Source: Actinomycetes bacterium
GTDB taxonomy: Bacteria; Actinomycetota; Acidimicrobiia; Acidimicrobiales; Microtrichaceae
Reading direction: 5' to 3'
Assembly: GCA_023437745.1 (NCBI GenBank)
Contig: JAEZFI010000101.1
Span: 1-18,699, forward strand
DNA: 18,699 nt
This document shows, in pieces, positions 1-7,113 of the stretch; position 1 is the stretch's first letter; each line of letters starts with the position of its first letter. Under the pieces are notes generated by a model that saw only the letters and a program-made list of their open reading frames with translations, had not been told where the DNA came from and made no database searches. A program made the translations under genes and the position numbers.

Positions 1-13
1 CCATGGTGGCGCG

Positions 14-1981
14 TCAGCCGGGGGTCGGGACCGGCGCCTCGGCGGGCACCGGCGCGTCGAGCGCCTCCGGCTCGGCGAGCCCCATGGCGAGCGGCCAGCC
101 CACCGCCAGGACCGCGGCGAGGACGCCGACGCCCGAGTCGTTCACCAGCGTCCCGACGACGGCACCGGCGCCGAGCCCGAGCATCGCGGCACGCAGCCAG
201 CCGGTCGTCCAGAACCGGCGACGCTCACGGATCAGGACCAGCAGCGGGAGGATCGGGAACCAGCGGAGGCGGCTGCGCTCGAACGAGCCGAGCATGGCGT
301 CGAGCTTCCGGCTGAGCGCTCCCGCCGGGTTCTCACCCGACAGCCACCCGGCCAGGTGCGTCTGGCTGCCCTTGGGCTGGGCGAGGTCGTAGAGCGCGAA
401 CAGCGCGAGGAGCACTGCGGCGCCGGCCCCCAGCATCGCGAGGCGTCGCAGCGGCAGGCCCCCCGTGCGGTAGCAGGTGACGACGATCCCGAGCGCCGGC
501 ACGAGCGCCAGGACGCCGCCCACGTCGGCCCCCAGGGAGGGCGAGCCGTCGGCGGCGACGACGAGGGCGGACCCGAGGAGCACCCACGGCAGCGCCCGGG
601 TGCCGTGCCGGCCGAGCGCGACGGCGGCCGCCACCACGGCACCCGCCAGCACGAAGCCGAAGGCCACGTTGCCCATGCCCGAGAACCGTCCGGCGTTGAT
701 CGGCGAGTTGCCGAGGGGGTTGTTGAACTGGAGCGAGCCACCGAACGCCGCGTCGGCGGCGAGCACCGCTGCGGTCGACGCGGCGACGACGGCGAGCGCC
801 ACGTGTCGGCTGCCGCGGGCGAACGCGCCGGCGCCGACGGAGGCGACAGCGGCGACCACTGCGGCGAACCCACCCGCGGCGAGCGGCGCCATCCACGGAC
901 CGTGGTCCCACCACGGCACGAGCGAGATCAGGAAGCTGCCGAGCGGCACCGAAGCCAGCCACATCGACGCGGCGTGCGGCAGCCGGCGGCGCCACAGGGT
1001 GACCGCCGCCGCCGCCACGAACACGCAGATGAAGACGAAGACGAAGCTCGGGCCGACGGCGACCGCCCGACGCGCCACGCGGTCCTGCTCGACCAGTGCG
1101 GCGAGGCTCACCCCCGCCGACGGCTCGACCGGGTGGCCGATCATCGACGACGGCACCGGCAGCCCCGCGAGCGTCAGCACCGTCGGGGCCACGTCGATCA
1201 CGGCGACGTAGCCGTCCTTGCGGGTGGACGACGACCGCAGGCCGTCGTCACCCAGCTCGCACTCGGGCGAGGTGGCGAGGACACCGAGGTGCATTGCCTC
1301 CTCGGGACTGGAGGAGCTGGCCACGACCACACACGTCCCGTCCGCGACGGCGAGGAACGCGGGCACCGTGTCGGGGTTCGAGGTGGAGGCCACGACGACC
1401 TCGGCACCGGCGGCGAGCGACGCGCCCACCTCGGCGGCGCCACCCAACCGCCCACGCGCGACCTGACCGGAGCGGTCGGCCACGATCACCGCGGTCGACG
1501 GGCGGTCGGTGACGAACTCGAAGCCCGCGCCCAGCTCCTTGAGCGCCTCCCCGAACGATCCCGGGTAGCCCTCGTACCCGCTGCGGCGATCGGCCGCCTC
1601 GAGCGCGTCCCACTCCTCGGCCACGAAGCCTCCGGGCACCGTCGAGACGAGGCCGACACGCCTCGCCCAACCCAGCGATCGGCTGCGGCCGCCCTTGCCG
1701 ATCGACAACCAGGCGTCGGCCCCCAGCACCGTGGACGTGGCCGTGCGCATCGCCGAGGACGCTCGAGCCCACTGCCCGAGCTGCTCGGGGGCGCGGGACC
1801 AGTCGAAGTCGTCGACGAGCACGGCGACGACCGGCACGGAGGCCGACGGGTCGTCCGCTCCCGGCTCGGGCGCCGGCTGCGCCGCGGCGGGTGTCGCACC
1901 GGCTGCGCACACGGCGACGACGAGCACGGCGCAGGAGAGGAGCGACCCTCCGAACTGCAGGCGCCGACGTGCTCGGGTCAC
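14..1981 (-). CDS. Secreted alkaline-phosphatase-like domain fused to a polytopic membrane domain, function unknown
   Basis: 655 residues from a GTG start; an upstream ATG at 1987-1989 is out of frame and stops at once. Residues 1-35 form a signal peptide (arginine-rich start, hydrophobic core, AAAQ cleavage site). Residues about 48-300 resemble the alkaline phosphatase/sulfatase fold: a beta strand with VLVDDFDW near 54-61 and, near 260-285, the superfamily-like VIDVAPTVLTLAGLP followed by MIGHPV. The usual metal-binding Asp-His motifs are not evident, so catalysis is doubtful. From about residue 308 there are many hydrophobic segments, with a conserved-looking loop FNNPLGNSPINAGRFSGMGN near 419-438. 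The outer domain should therefore lie outside the cell, anchored by the membrane part. The C-terminus is short and Ala/Pro-rich. It is divergent from the ceramidase-like gene, with about 70 bases between starts. I recognise the architecture but not a named protein. Confidence 0.85.
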   Translation of the reverse strand: MTRARRRLQFGGSLLSCAVLVVAVCAAGATPAAAQPAPEPGADDPSASVPVVAVLVDDFDWSRAPEQLGQWARASSAMRTATSTVLGADAWLSIGKGGRSRSLGWARRVGLVSTVPGGFVAEEWDALEAADRRSGYEGYPGSFGEALKELGAGFEFVTDRPSTAVIVADRSGQVARGRLGGAAEVGASLAAGAEVVVASTSNPDTVPAFLAVADGTCVVVASSSSPEEAMHLGVLATSPECELGDDGLRSSSTRKDGYVAVIDVAPTVLTLAGLPVPSSMIGHPVEPSAGVSLAALVEQDRVARRAVAVGPSFVFVFICVFVAAAAVTLWRRRLPHAASMWLASVPLGSFLISLVPWWDHGPWMAPLAAGGFAAVVAAVASVGAGAFARGSRHVALAVVAASTAAVLAADAAFGGSLQFNNPLGNSPINAGRFSGMGNVAFGFVLAGAVVAAAVALGRHGTRALPWVLLGSALVVAADGSPSLGADVGGVLALVPALGIVVTCYRTGGLPLRRLAMLGAGAAVLLALFALYDLAQPKGSQTHLAGWLSGENPAGALSRKLDAMLGSFERSRLRWFPILPLLVLIRERRRFWTTGWLRAAMLGLGAGAVVGTLVNDSGVGVLAAVLAVGWPLAMGLAEPEALDAPVPAEAPVPTPG

Positions 1982-2039
1982 CCCGTCATCGTGTCACAGC
2001 ACCCTGTGCACTGCGTAGGACGGTCGCCGGCGGCCCCGG

Positions 2040-2045
2040 TAGGTT
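2040..2045 (+). promoter_or_regulatory. Candidate -10 box for a leaderless ceramidase-like mRNA
   Basis: TAGGTT fits the TANNNT form of an actinobacterial -10 box and ends six bases before the GTG start at 2052. There is no purine-rich Shine-Dalgarno sequence before that GTG. This spacing would put the transcription start at the start codon. No clear -35 box was seen. Confidence 0.35.
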
Positions 2046-2051
2046 GCCGCC

Positions 2052-4085
2052 GTGCCCACGACCACCACCACCCTCGCCGACGCGGTCCCCGGCCCGCCGT
2101 CGGGCCCTCTCGCGCCGTACCTCGCGCACCGGTCCGGACGGGCGCGCCTGTCGATCACCCAACGTTCCGCCGCCACCCTCCCCGACGAGCCGGCGCTCCT
2201 GGCCGGGGCCGCCGAGGTGGACATCACGCCGCCGCCCGGCCTCCCCAAGGCGGGCTACAGCAGGAACGCCCACACCGGCACCGGCTTCCGCACGCGCCTG
2301 CGTGCCCGCGTGCTGCACCTCCGCTCGGGTCGGTCCTCGATCGCCATCGTCGCGTGCGACCTCCTGGGCGGTTCGTCGGTCCTCCAGCACCTCGTGGCCG
2401 AGGCCGTCGCCGAGCGCACCGACATCCCGCTCGCCGGCCTCATGATCGGCGCCACCCACACCCATGCGGGGCCGGGTCAGTTCCTCGGCACCGACTTCTA
2501 CAACCGGTTCGCCTCCAACAAGTCGGGCTTCGACCCGGTCTGGACCCAGTACCTCGTCGACCGGATCGCCGGCGCGGTCGTCGACGCGCACGACACGCGG
2601 GGTCCCGCCGTCGCTGCCGTCGGCACCCGCGAGGTGTGGGGGCTCACCCGCAACCGCTCGCTCGAGCCGCACGTCACCAACGAGAACGTCGAGGACCGGC
2701 GCACCGACCCGCAGCGCAAGTGGGTGGCGGTGAACCCGCGACTGCACCTCGTGAGGGCCGACCGGCTGGGCCCCGACGGCCCCGAGCCGCTCGGCGCGCT
2801 CGCCGTGTTCAGCGTCCACGGCACGGGCGTCCCCCAGCACAGCGACGACTACAACGCCGACCTCTGGGCCTACGTGTGCGGGGAGCTGTCCCACGGCATC
2901 GAGGCCCGCTCGGGGCGGCGCGCCGTGGTCGGCGCCGTGGAGGGCACCCACGCCGACGTGGCACCTGCACTGCGACCCGGCCTGGCCGGCCACCTCGACG
3001 CCAAGCGCGTGGGGCGCGGCATCGGCGCCGAGGCACTCGAGCTGTGGGACGACCTGTCGAGCGAGCTGTCCCCCACCATCGAGCTGGGCGCCGGCTTCCG
3101 GGAGGTGGACCTGGACCGGGCCTCGTCCATCGAGGGCGCCACGCTCACGCGGCGCGCCGCAGTCGGCGCTGCGCTCGTGGCCGGCGCCGTCGAGAACCTC
3201 ACGCCGATCATCGGCAGGATCCCGCCGTTCGCCGCCGGGCACCCCAAGCCGGCGCGGGCGGGTGACCCCCACGCCCAGAAGTGGGTCATCGGCAGCCGGT
3301 GGCTCCAACCCCTCGTGCTCCCGTCGAACGCGTTCCCACGTGTGCTGCCCCTGCAGCTGCTGCGGATCGCCGGCGCCACGATCGCCGGCCTGCCCTTCGA
3401 GATCACCGTCGAGACCGGGCGGCGGCTCGCCGCCGCGGTGGCCGAGGGGCTGGGCGACGGCGCCACCGCCGACGACGTCATCGTGTCGTCGGTGGCCAAC
3501 GAGTACTCGGGCTACGTCACGACGCCCGAGGAGTACACACGCCAGTACTACGAGGGCGGCCACACGATCTACGGACCGGCCACGCAGCCCTTCCTCGCCG
3601 CCCACCTCCGCTCGCTGGCCGGTGCCCTCACGGGGGTGGACGCCGAGTCCGGCACGGCCGACGAAGCGCTGCGGGTGCGCGACTGGAACCTGCGGATCCA
3701 GCGGTACTGGCCCGACGACGACGGGGCGGCACCGGCGCGGCGGTTCGACTCGCCAGCGACCTTCACCGACCCGACAGCGTCGGAAGACGGCTACTGGACG
3801 GCGACCTGGATCGACGTGGCGCCCGCCGCGCTGGCCTGGGACCGCACGATCGCCCGCGTCGAGGTCAGCGACGACGGCGAGACGTGGCGACCGGCCCGGT
3901 CTCGCGGCCGGGACGTCGACGACAGCGGCTGGGATCTCGAGATCCGCCACCTCGGCCGGACCGACGACGGGCACCGCTACCGGGTGCGCTGGTTCGACCC
4001 CGCCCACCACTCGGGTCGCCGCCACCGGATCGTGCTGGCGTCCAACGCAGGGCGCCCCGAGGTCGCGGGCCCGGCGTTCGACTGA
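2052..4085 (+). CDS. Neutral/alkaline ceramidase-family hydrolase with altered active-site hexapeptide
   Basis: 677 residues from a GTG start. Neutral ceramidases are zinc amidases that release fatty acid from ceramide. Recognisable blocks in order: AEVDITPPPG (55-63), GATHTHAGPG (133-142, zinc histidine), SVHGTG with His256, LPFEIT with Glu450, NEYSGYVTTPEEY with Tyr485/Tyr488, then YEGGHTIYGPAT (500-511). From about 535 the chain looks like the family's C-terminal beta-sandwich domain. The known zinc ligands (two His, one Glu, one Tyr) appear present. The family hexapeptide GDVSPN, which carries the active-site serine, reads ADVAPA here (301-306), so Ala304 sits at the serine position. There is no signal peptide, unlike the usual secreted enzymes. 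The true substrate may not be ceramide. Family assignment is firm; activity is uncertain. Confidence 0.88.
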   Translation: MPTTTTTLADAVPGPPSGPLAPYLAHRSGRARLSITQRSAATLPDEPALLAGAAEVDITPPPGLPKAGYSRNAHTGTGFRTRLRARVLHLRSGRSSIAIVACDLLGGSSVLQHLVAEAVAERTDIPLAGLMIGATHTHAGPGQFLGTDFYNRFASNKSGFDPVWTQYLVDRIAGAVVDAHDTRGPAVAAVGTREVWGLTRNRSLEPHVTNENVEDRRTDPQRKWVAVNPRLHLVRADRLGPDGPEPLGALAVFSVHGTGVPQHSDDYNADLWAYVCGELSHGIEARSGRRAVVGAVEGTHADVAPALRPGLAGHLDAKRVGRGIGAEALELWDDLSSELSPTIELGAGFREVDLDRASSIEGATLTRRAAVGAALVAGAVENLTPIIGRIPPFAAGHPKPARAGDPHAQKWVIGSRWLQPLVLPSNAFPRVLPLQLLRIAGATIAGLPFEITVETGRRLAAAVAEGLGDGATADDVIVSSVANEYSGYVTTPEEYTRQYYEGGHTIYGPATQPFLAAHLRSLAGALTGVDAESGTADEALRVRDWNLRIQRYWPDDDGAAPARRFDSPATFTDPTASEDGYWTATWIDVAPAALAWDRTIARVEVSDDGETWRPARSRGRDVDDSGWDLEIRHLGRTDDGHRYRVRWFDPAHHSGRRHRIVLASNAGRPEVAGPAFD

Positions 4086-4087
4086 GC

Positions 4088-4115
4088 CCCCTCGCGTTCC
4101 CGGCCCCTCGCGTTC
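4088..4115 (+). repeat. Two direct copies of a 12-base motif upstream of phoD
   Basis: CCCCTCGCGTTC occurs at 4088-4099 and again at 4104-4115, a 16-base period. The second copy overlaps the candidate -35 box of phoD, so it could be an operator. The period does not match the 11-base period of Streptomyces PhoP boxes. Confidence 0.5.
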
Positions 4116-4141
4116 TCAGCACAGGGGCGGAGCGGTACCCT
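4113..4141 (+). promoter_or_regulatory. Candidate promoter of phoD
   Basis: TTCTCA at 4113-4118 matches four of six bases of a -35 box. TACCCT at 4136-4141 fits TANNNT. The spacer is exactly 17 bases. The phoD ribosome binding site (AGAGGGAG, 4156-4163) follows at a sensible distance. Confidence 0.4.
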
Positions 4142-4169
4142 GCCCGAGGCGGAACAGAGGGAGCATCGG

Positions 4170-5762
4170 ATGGATCGGCGACGGTTCCTGCGCGCCAGCG
4201 TGGGTGGGATGGGCGTGGTGGCGCTCGGCAACGGGCTCCTGGCCTGCACGACCCCGAGCGGGCCGCTCTACGTGCCGCCGTCGAACGGCACGCCGTTCAC
4301 CCTGGGCGTGATGTCCGGCCTCCACTCCCCGACCGAGGTCGTGCTGTGGACCCGCCTCGACCCCGAGCTGGTCCCCGGCTCCGGCGACCTGCGCTGGGAG
4401 GTCGCGACCGACCCGGCGCTGGGCCAGGTCGTCGCCTCGGGGACGGTCGCCGCCGGGCCGGACACCGACCACTGCGTGAAGGTCCTCGTCGGCGGACTCG
4501 AGCCCGACCGCGACCACTGGTACCGCTTCTCGGCCGACGGGCAGGTCAGCCCCGTCGGGCGGGCCCGCACCCTCCCGGCCCCCGGCTCGGGCGCCGACCA
4601 CCTCCGCCTGGCATTCGCCAGCTGCCAGAACTGGGGGGCAGGCTGGTACAACGCGTGGGCCGGCATCGCGGCCGAGGACGTCGACGCCGTGGTGTGGGTG
4701 GGCGACTACATCTACGAGAGCGGCAGCTCGATCAACGCCCGCCGGGCCGACACCGTGGGCTCCGCCGACGACCTCGCCTCGTACCGGGCCAAGTACCGCC
4801 TCTACCGCTCTGACCCCGACCTGCAGGCCGGGCACGCCGCCCACCCGTTCGTGCCGGTGTGGGACGACCACGAGTTCGTCAACAACTGGAACCGCCTCGA
4901 CCTGGCGAACGACCCCGAGCGCGGCGAGGCGGCCTTCCGGGCCTGGTTCGAGTACATGCCGGTGTGGCCGATCGACGGCAACCGGATCCACCGCTCGCTG
5001 CGCTGGGGCGCGCTCGCCGAGCTGTTCATGCTCGACTCCCGGCAGCACCGCGACCCGCAACCGGGCGGCGAGAACGGCTCCTACGTCGCGGCCGGCGCGA
5101 CCATCGTCGAGGCCAACCGGCCGGACCGGACCCTGCTCGGGATCCCCCAGCGCGACTGGTTCATCGACGGGTTGGGCGCGGCCCACGACGACGGGGTGAC
5201 GTGGAAGCTGGTGGGCAACCAGGTGATGATCACGCCGTGGCGGATCGCCGACCTCGACGAGCCGTGGCGGCGGGAGCTCGCCCCGGGGTTCCCCCGCAAC
5301 GACGGCATCTACCTCAACCTCGACAGCTGGTCGGGCTACCAGGCGGAACGGAACCACATCCTCGACGGCGTCGCCCGGGACGGGATCTCGAACCTGTCGT
5401 TCCTCACCGGCGACGTCCACATGTTCTGGCAGTCGACGCTGCAGGCCGACTACGACGACGCCGCCTCCCCGTACGTGGCCAACGAGTTCACCGGCGGGTC
5501 GATCTCGTCCACGGGTGTGGGGGTGGTGGGCGGCGGGCCGGCCAGCCAGGTCGAGCAGCTCACCACGCCGTGGAGCCCGGCGTTCCGGTACGTGGACCTG
5601 CGTCGCAACGGCTACGGCGTCCTCGACTGCACGCCGGAGCGGATGGTCGTGGAGTACCGGACCACGTCCACCTACGACCGGGGCACGCCGATGAGCACGT
5701 CGATGCGCTTCACCGTCGCCGACGGCGATCCGATCCCCCAGGTCGAGGCGCTCGACCCCTGA
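4170..5762 (+). CDS. phoD: PhoD-type alkaline phosphatase, Tat-exported lipoprotein
   Basis: 530 residues. PhoD enzymes are calcium/iron phosphodiesterases or phosphomonoesterases that release phosphate from organic esters outside the membrane. The N-terminus has a twin-arginine signal (DRRRFLRAS, 2-10), a hydrophobic stretch and a lipobox LLAC with Cys26, so the mature enzyme should be a lipid-anchored, Tat-exported surface protein. An N-terminal PhoD domain (about 40-135) contains VLWTRLDP. The catalytic domain shows FASCQNW with Cys152 (iron ligand in Bacillus PhoD), WVGDYIYE with Asp179, VWDDHEFVNNW (230-240), LDSRQHR (288-294), LVGNQVMI (347-354) and LTGDVHMFW with Asp415 and His417. All expected metal-site residues are present. 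AGAGGGAG lies six bases before the ATG. It is transcribed alone and ends before a strong hairpin. Phosphate control is likely from the family, but no clear Pho box was seen. Confidence 0.95.
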   Translation: MDRRRFLRASVGGMGVVALGNGLLACTTPSGPLYVPPSNGTPFTLGVMSGLHSPTEVVLWTRLDPELVPGSGDLRWEVATDPALGQVVASGTVAAGPDTDHCVKVLVGGLEPDRDHWYRFSADGQVSPVGRARTLPAPGSGADHLRLAFASCQNWGAGWYNAWAGIAAEDVDAVVWVGDYIYESGSSINARRADTVGSADDLASYRAKYRLYRSDPDLQAGHAAHPFVPVWDDHEFVNNWNRLDLANDPERGEAAFRAWFEYMPVWPIDGNRIHRSLRWGALAELFMLDSRQHRDPQPGGENGSYVAAGATIVEANRPDRTLLGIPQRDWFIDGLGAAHDDGVTWKLVGNQVMITPWRIADLDEPWRRELAPGFPRNDGIYLNLDSWSGYQAERNHILDGVARDGISNLSFLTGDVHMFWQSTLQADYDDAASPYVANEFTGGSISSTGVGVVGGGPASQVEQLTTPWSPAFRYVDLRRNGYGVLDCTPERMVVEYRTTSTYDRGTPMSTSMRFTVADGDPIPQVEALDP

Positions 5763-5781
5763 GGGCGGCCGAACAGGGCGA

Positions 5782-5825
5782 AGGCCCTGCCGCCGGTGCG
5801 CAGCAGCGCTCCGACGGCAGGGCCT
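5782..5825. terminator. Bidirectional hairpin terminator between phoD and the csbD-like gene
   Basis: Perfect 11-base inverted repeat, AGGCCCTGCCG (5782-5792) and CGGCAGGGCCT (5815-5825), with a 22-base loop. It lies between two convergent genes. There is no U-run, as is common for hairpin terminators in high-GC actinobacteria. Confidence 0.75.
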
Positions 5826-5846
5826 GGTTGCCCCGACGCAGCGACG

Positions 5847-6038
5847 TCAGTCCCGGTGCACCCGGTCCGTGACGTCGTCGACCTTGTCCTCGACCCAGTT
5901 CTTGGCGTCGGTCACCTTGTCCTTGATGGTGCCCGCCGCCTGGTCGGTCTTGCCCTCGCGCTGGAGGTCCTTGTCGTCGGTGAGGTCGCCGATGGCTTCC
6001 TTCGCCCGACCCTTCAGATCGTCACCAGTGCCACTCAT
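5847..6038 (-). CDS. CsbD-family general stress protein
   Basis: 63 residues. It is rich in Lys, Asp and Glu, predicted helical, with the family pattern GTGDDLKGRAKEAIGDLTDD at the N-terminus and QAAGTIKDKVTDAKNWVED after it. The CsbD family is small, hydrophilic and cytoplasmic. In Bacillus the gene is controlled by sigma B; the molecular role is unknown. A strong ribosome binding site, GGAAGGAG (6046-6053), sits seven bases before the ATG. Upstream lies a sequence with the layout of a SigB/SigF promoter, which fits the family's stress control. It is convergent with phoD and ends at the shared hairpin. Confidence 0.93.
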   Translation of the reverse strand: MSGTGDDLKGRAKEAIGDLTDDKDLQREGKTDQAAGTIKDKVTDAKNWVEDKVDDVTDRVHRD

Positions 6039-6085
6039 GGGGGTGCTCCTTCCGTCGAACGCCCGTGTCGGCGCTGTGCAGAGGA

Positions 6086-6112
6086 GTACCCCGCGACCGG
6101 GAGGCAGAAACC
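6086..6112 (-). promoter_or_regulatory. SigB/SigF-type promoter for the csbD-like gene
   Basis: Read on the minus strand: GGTTT (6112-6108), a 16-base spacer, then GGGTAC (6091-6086). This matches the stress/sporulation sigma factor layout (GTTT, 14-17 bases, GGGTAT/C) of Bacillus SigB and mycobacterial SigF. It would leave a leader of roughly 40 bases. Confidence 0.6.
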
Positions 6113-6128
6113 CGGCGTGAAACCTGGC

Positions 6129-7097
6129 TCAGCCGGCCAGCGACTCGTCCACCGGCTGCGCCTCGGCGGGGACGTGCGGCCGTCCGCTGCGCAGGAGCCG
6201 GCGGAACCGGCGCGGGTCGTGGCGCGCCGGCTTGGTCGTCGCCATGAACTCCCGGAACTCGGCGACGAAGCGCTCCTCGTCGAAGTGGTGCGGGAAGTGT
6301 CCGGCGCCCTCGACGACCGACAGCCGGCTGCCGGGTAGGGCCTCGTGCGCCCGGTGGCCGTGGGCCACGGGGATGATGGCGTCGCGGTCACCCCAGACGA
6401 GGAGCACGGGCACCTCACGCGCCAGGTACGTGCGGTCGAGCATCGTGACGACCTGACCCCGCTCGTCGACCACCGACCGGAGCGTGCGGGTGAACGCACC
6501 GCGGGCCTGGCCGTCGGGCATCTGCTCGAAGATCCGGTGCACCTCGTCGGCGTCGACCGCCAGGTCCGTCGGAGTGAGACGGAGGAGCCCGACCGCGAGG
6601 CGCCCGGCGAGGCGGCCCAGCGGCCACTTCATCACCGGCAGCACGAACTCGGCCAGCGGTGCGGCCGCGACGCGGAGGATCGGCGAGACCTCCCGCCCGA
6701 CGCCGCCCGTGGCCACCAGGACGAGGCGCTCGCAGCGATCCGGGAACTGGTACGAGAGCTGGGCCGCGACGCCACCGCCGAGCGAGTGGCCGACGATGGT
6801 GGCCCGGTCGATGCCCAGGACCTCCATGAGGTCGCGCATTCCGTTGGCGTAGGCGGCCACCGAGTAGTCGGCGCGGGGCTTGTCCGAGGCGCCGTGCCCG
6901 AGCAGGTCGGGGGCCAGGACCGTGTGGTCGCGCGCCAGCTCCTTCATCACCCCGAGCCAGCTGCCGGAGTGGTCCCCGATGCCGTGGAGCAGCAGCACGG
7001 GCGGGCCGGAGCCGGCGAGGCGGTAGGCACGCCGGTGCCCGTGGATCGTGCGGTAGCGGATCCGGAGATCCGAGGTGCGCGGCGCGGGACGCGTCAT
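6129..7097 (-). CDS. Alpha/beta-fold hydrolase, substrate unknown
   Basis: 322 residues from the ATG at 7097. A GTG one codon upstream (7100) is possible but would lie before the predicted transcription start. Alpha/beta hydrolase core: oxyanion region VLLLHGIGDHSGSW (34-47), LGHGASDKP after it, nucleophile elbow VGHSLGGG with Ser105, acid WGDRD with Asp239, and GAGHFPHHF with His267, a complete triad. A lid region lies about 135-215 and contains several hydrophobic helices. The basic tail (about 290-322) may bind membrane or nucleic acid, or may be disordered. There is no signal peptide. It resembles epoxide hydrolase, haloalkane dehalogenase and meta-cleavage-product hydrolase relatives, but nothing here fixes the substrate. 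It lies 13 bases after the glucosidase gene, so read-through from it is likely as well as its own promoter. Confidence 0.92.
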   Translation of the reverse strand: MTRPAPRTSDLRIRYRTIHGHRRAYRLAGSGPPVLLLHGIGDHSGSWLGVMKELARDHTVLAPDLLGHGASDKPRADYSVAAYANGMRDLMEVLGIDRATIVGHSLGGGVAAQLSYQFPDRCERLVLVATGGVGREVSPILRVAAAPLAEFVLPVMKWPLGRLAGRLAVGLLRLTPTDLAVDADEVHRIFEQMPDGQARGAFTRTLRSVVDERGQVVTMLDRTYLAREVPVLLVWGDRDAIIPVAHGHRAHEALPGSRLSVVEGAGHFPHHFDEERFVAEFREFMATTKPARHDPRRFRRLLRSGRPHVPAEAQPVDESLAG

Positions 7098-7103
7098 CAC
7101 CGA

Positions 7104-7109
7104 ATCGTA
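7104..7109 (-). promoter_or_regulatory. Candidate -10 box for a leaderless hydrolase mRNA
   Basis: On the minus strand TACGAT ends six bases before the ATG at 7097. No Shine-Dalgarno sequence precedes that ATG. This supports ATG 7097 over GTG 7100 as the start. Confidence 0.4.
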
Positions 7110-7113
7110 GGGC

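Noticed and set aside
356..3265. Long plus-strand open frame of 969 codons
   Set aside because: It runs antisense across the membrane protein gene and then out of frame through the ceramidase-like gene. The translation is low-complexity Arg/Gly/Pro/His with no family motifs, a shadow of high-GC coding DNA.
1986..4025. Minus-strand open frame of 679 codons
   Set aside because: It is the exact antisense shadow of the ceramidase-like gene, rich in Val, Gly and Arg and without recognisable domains.
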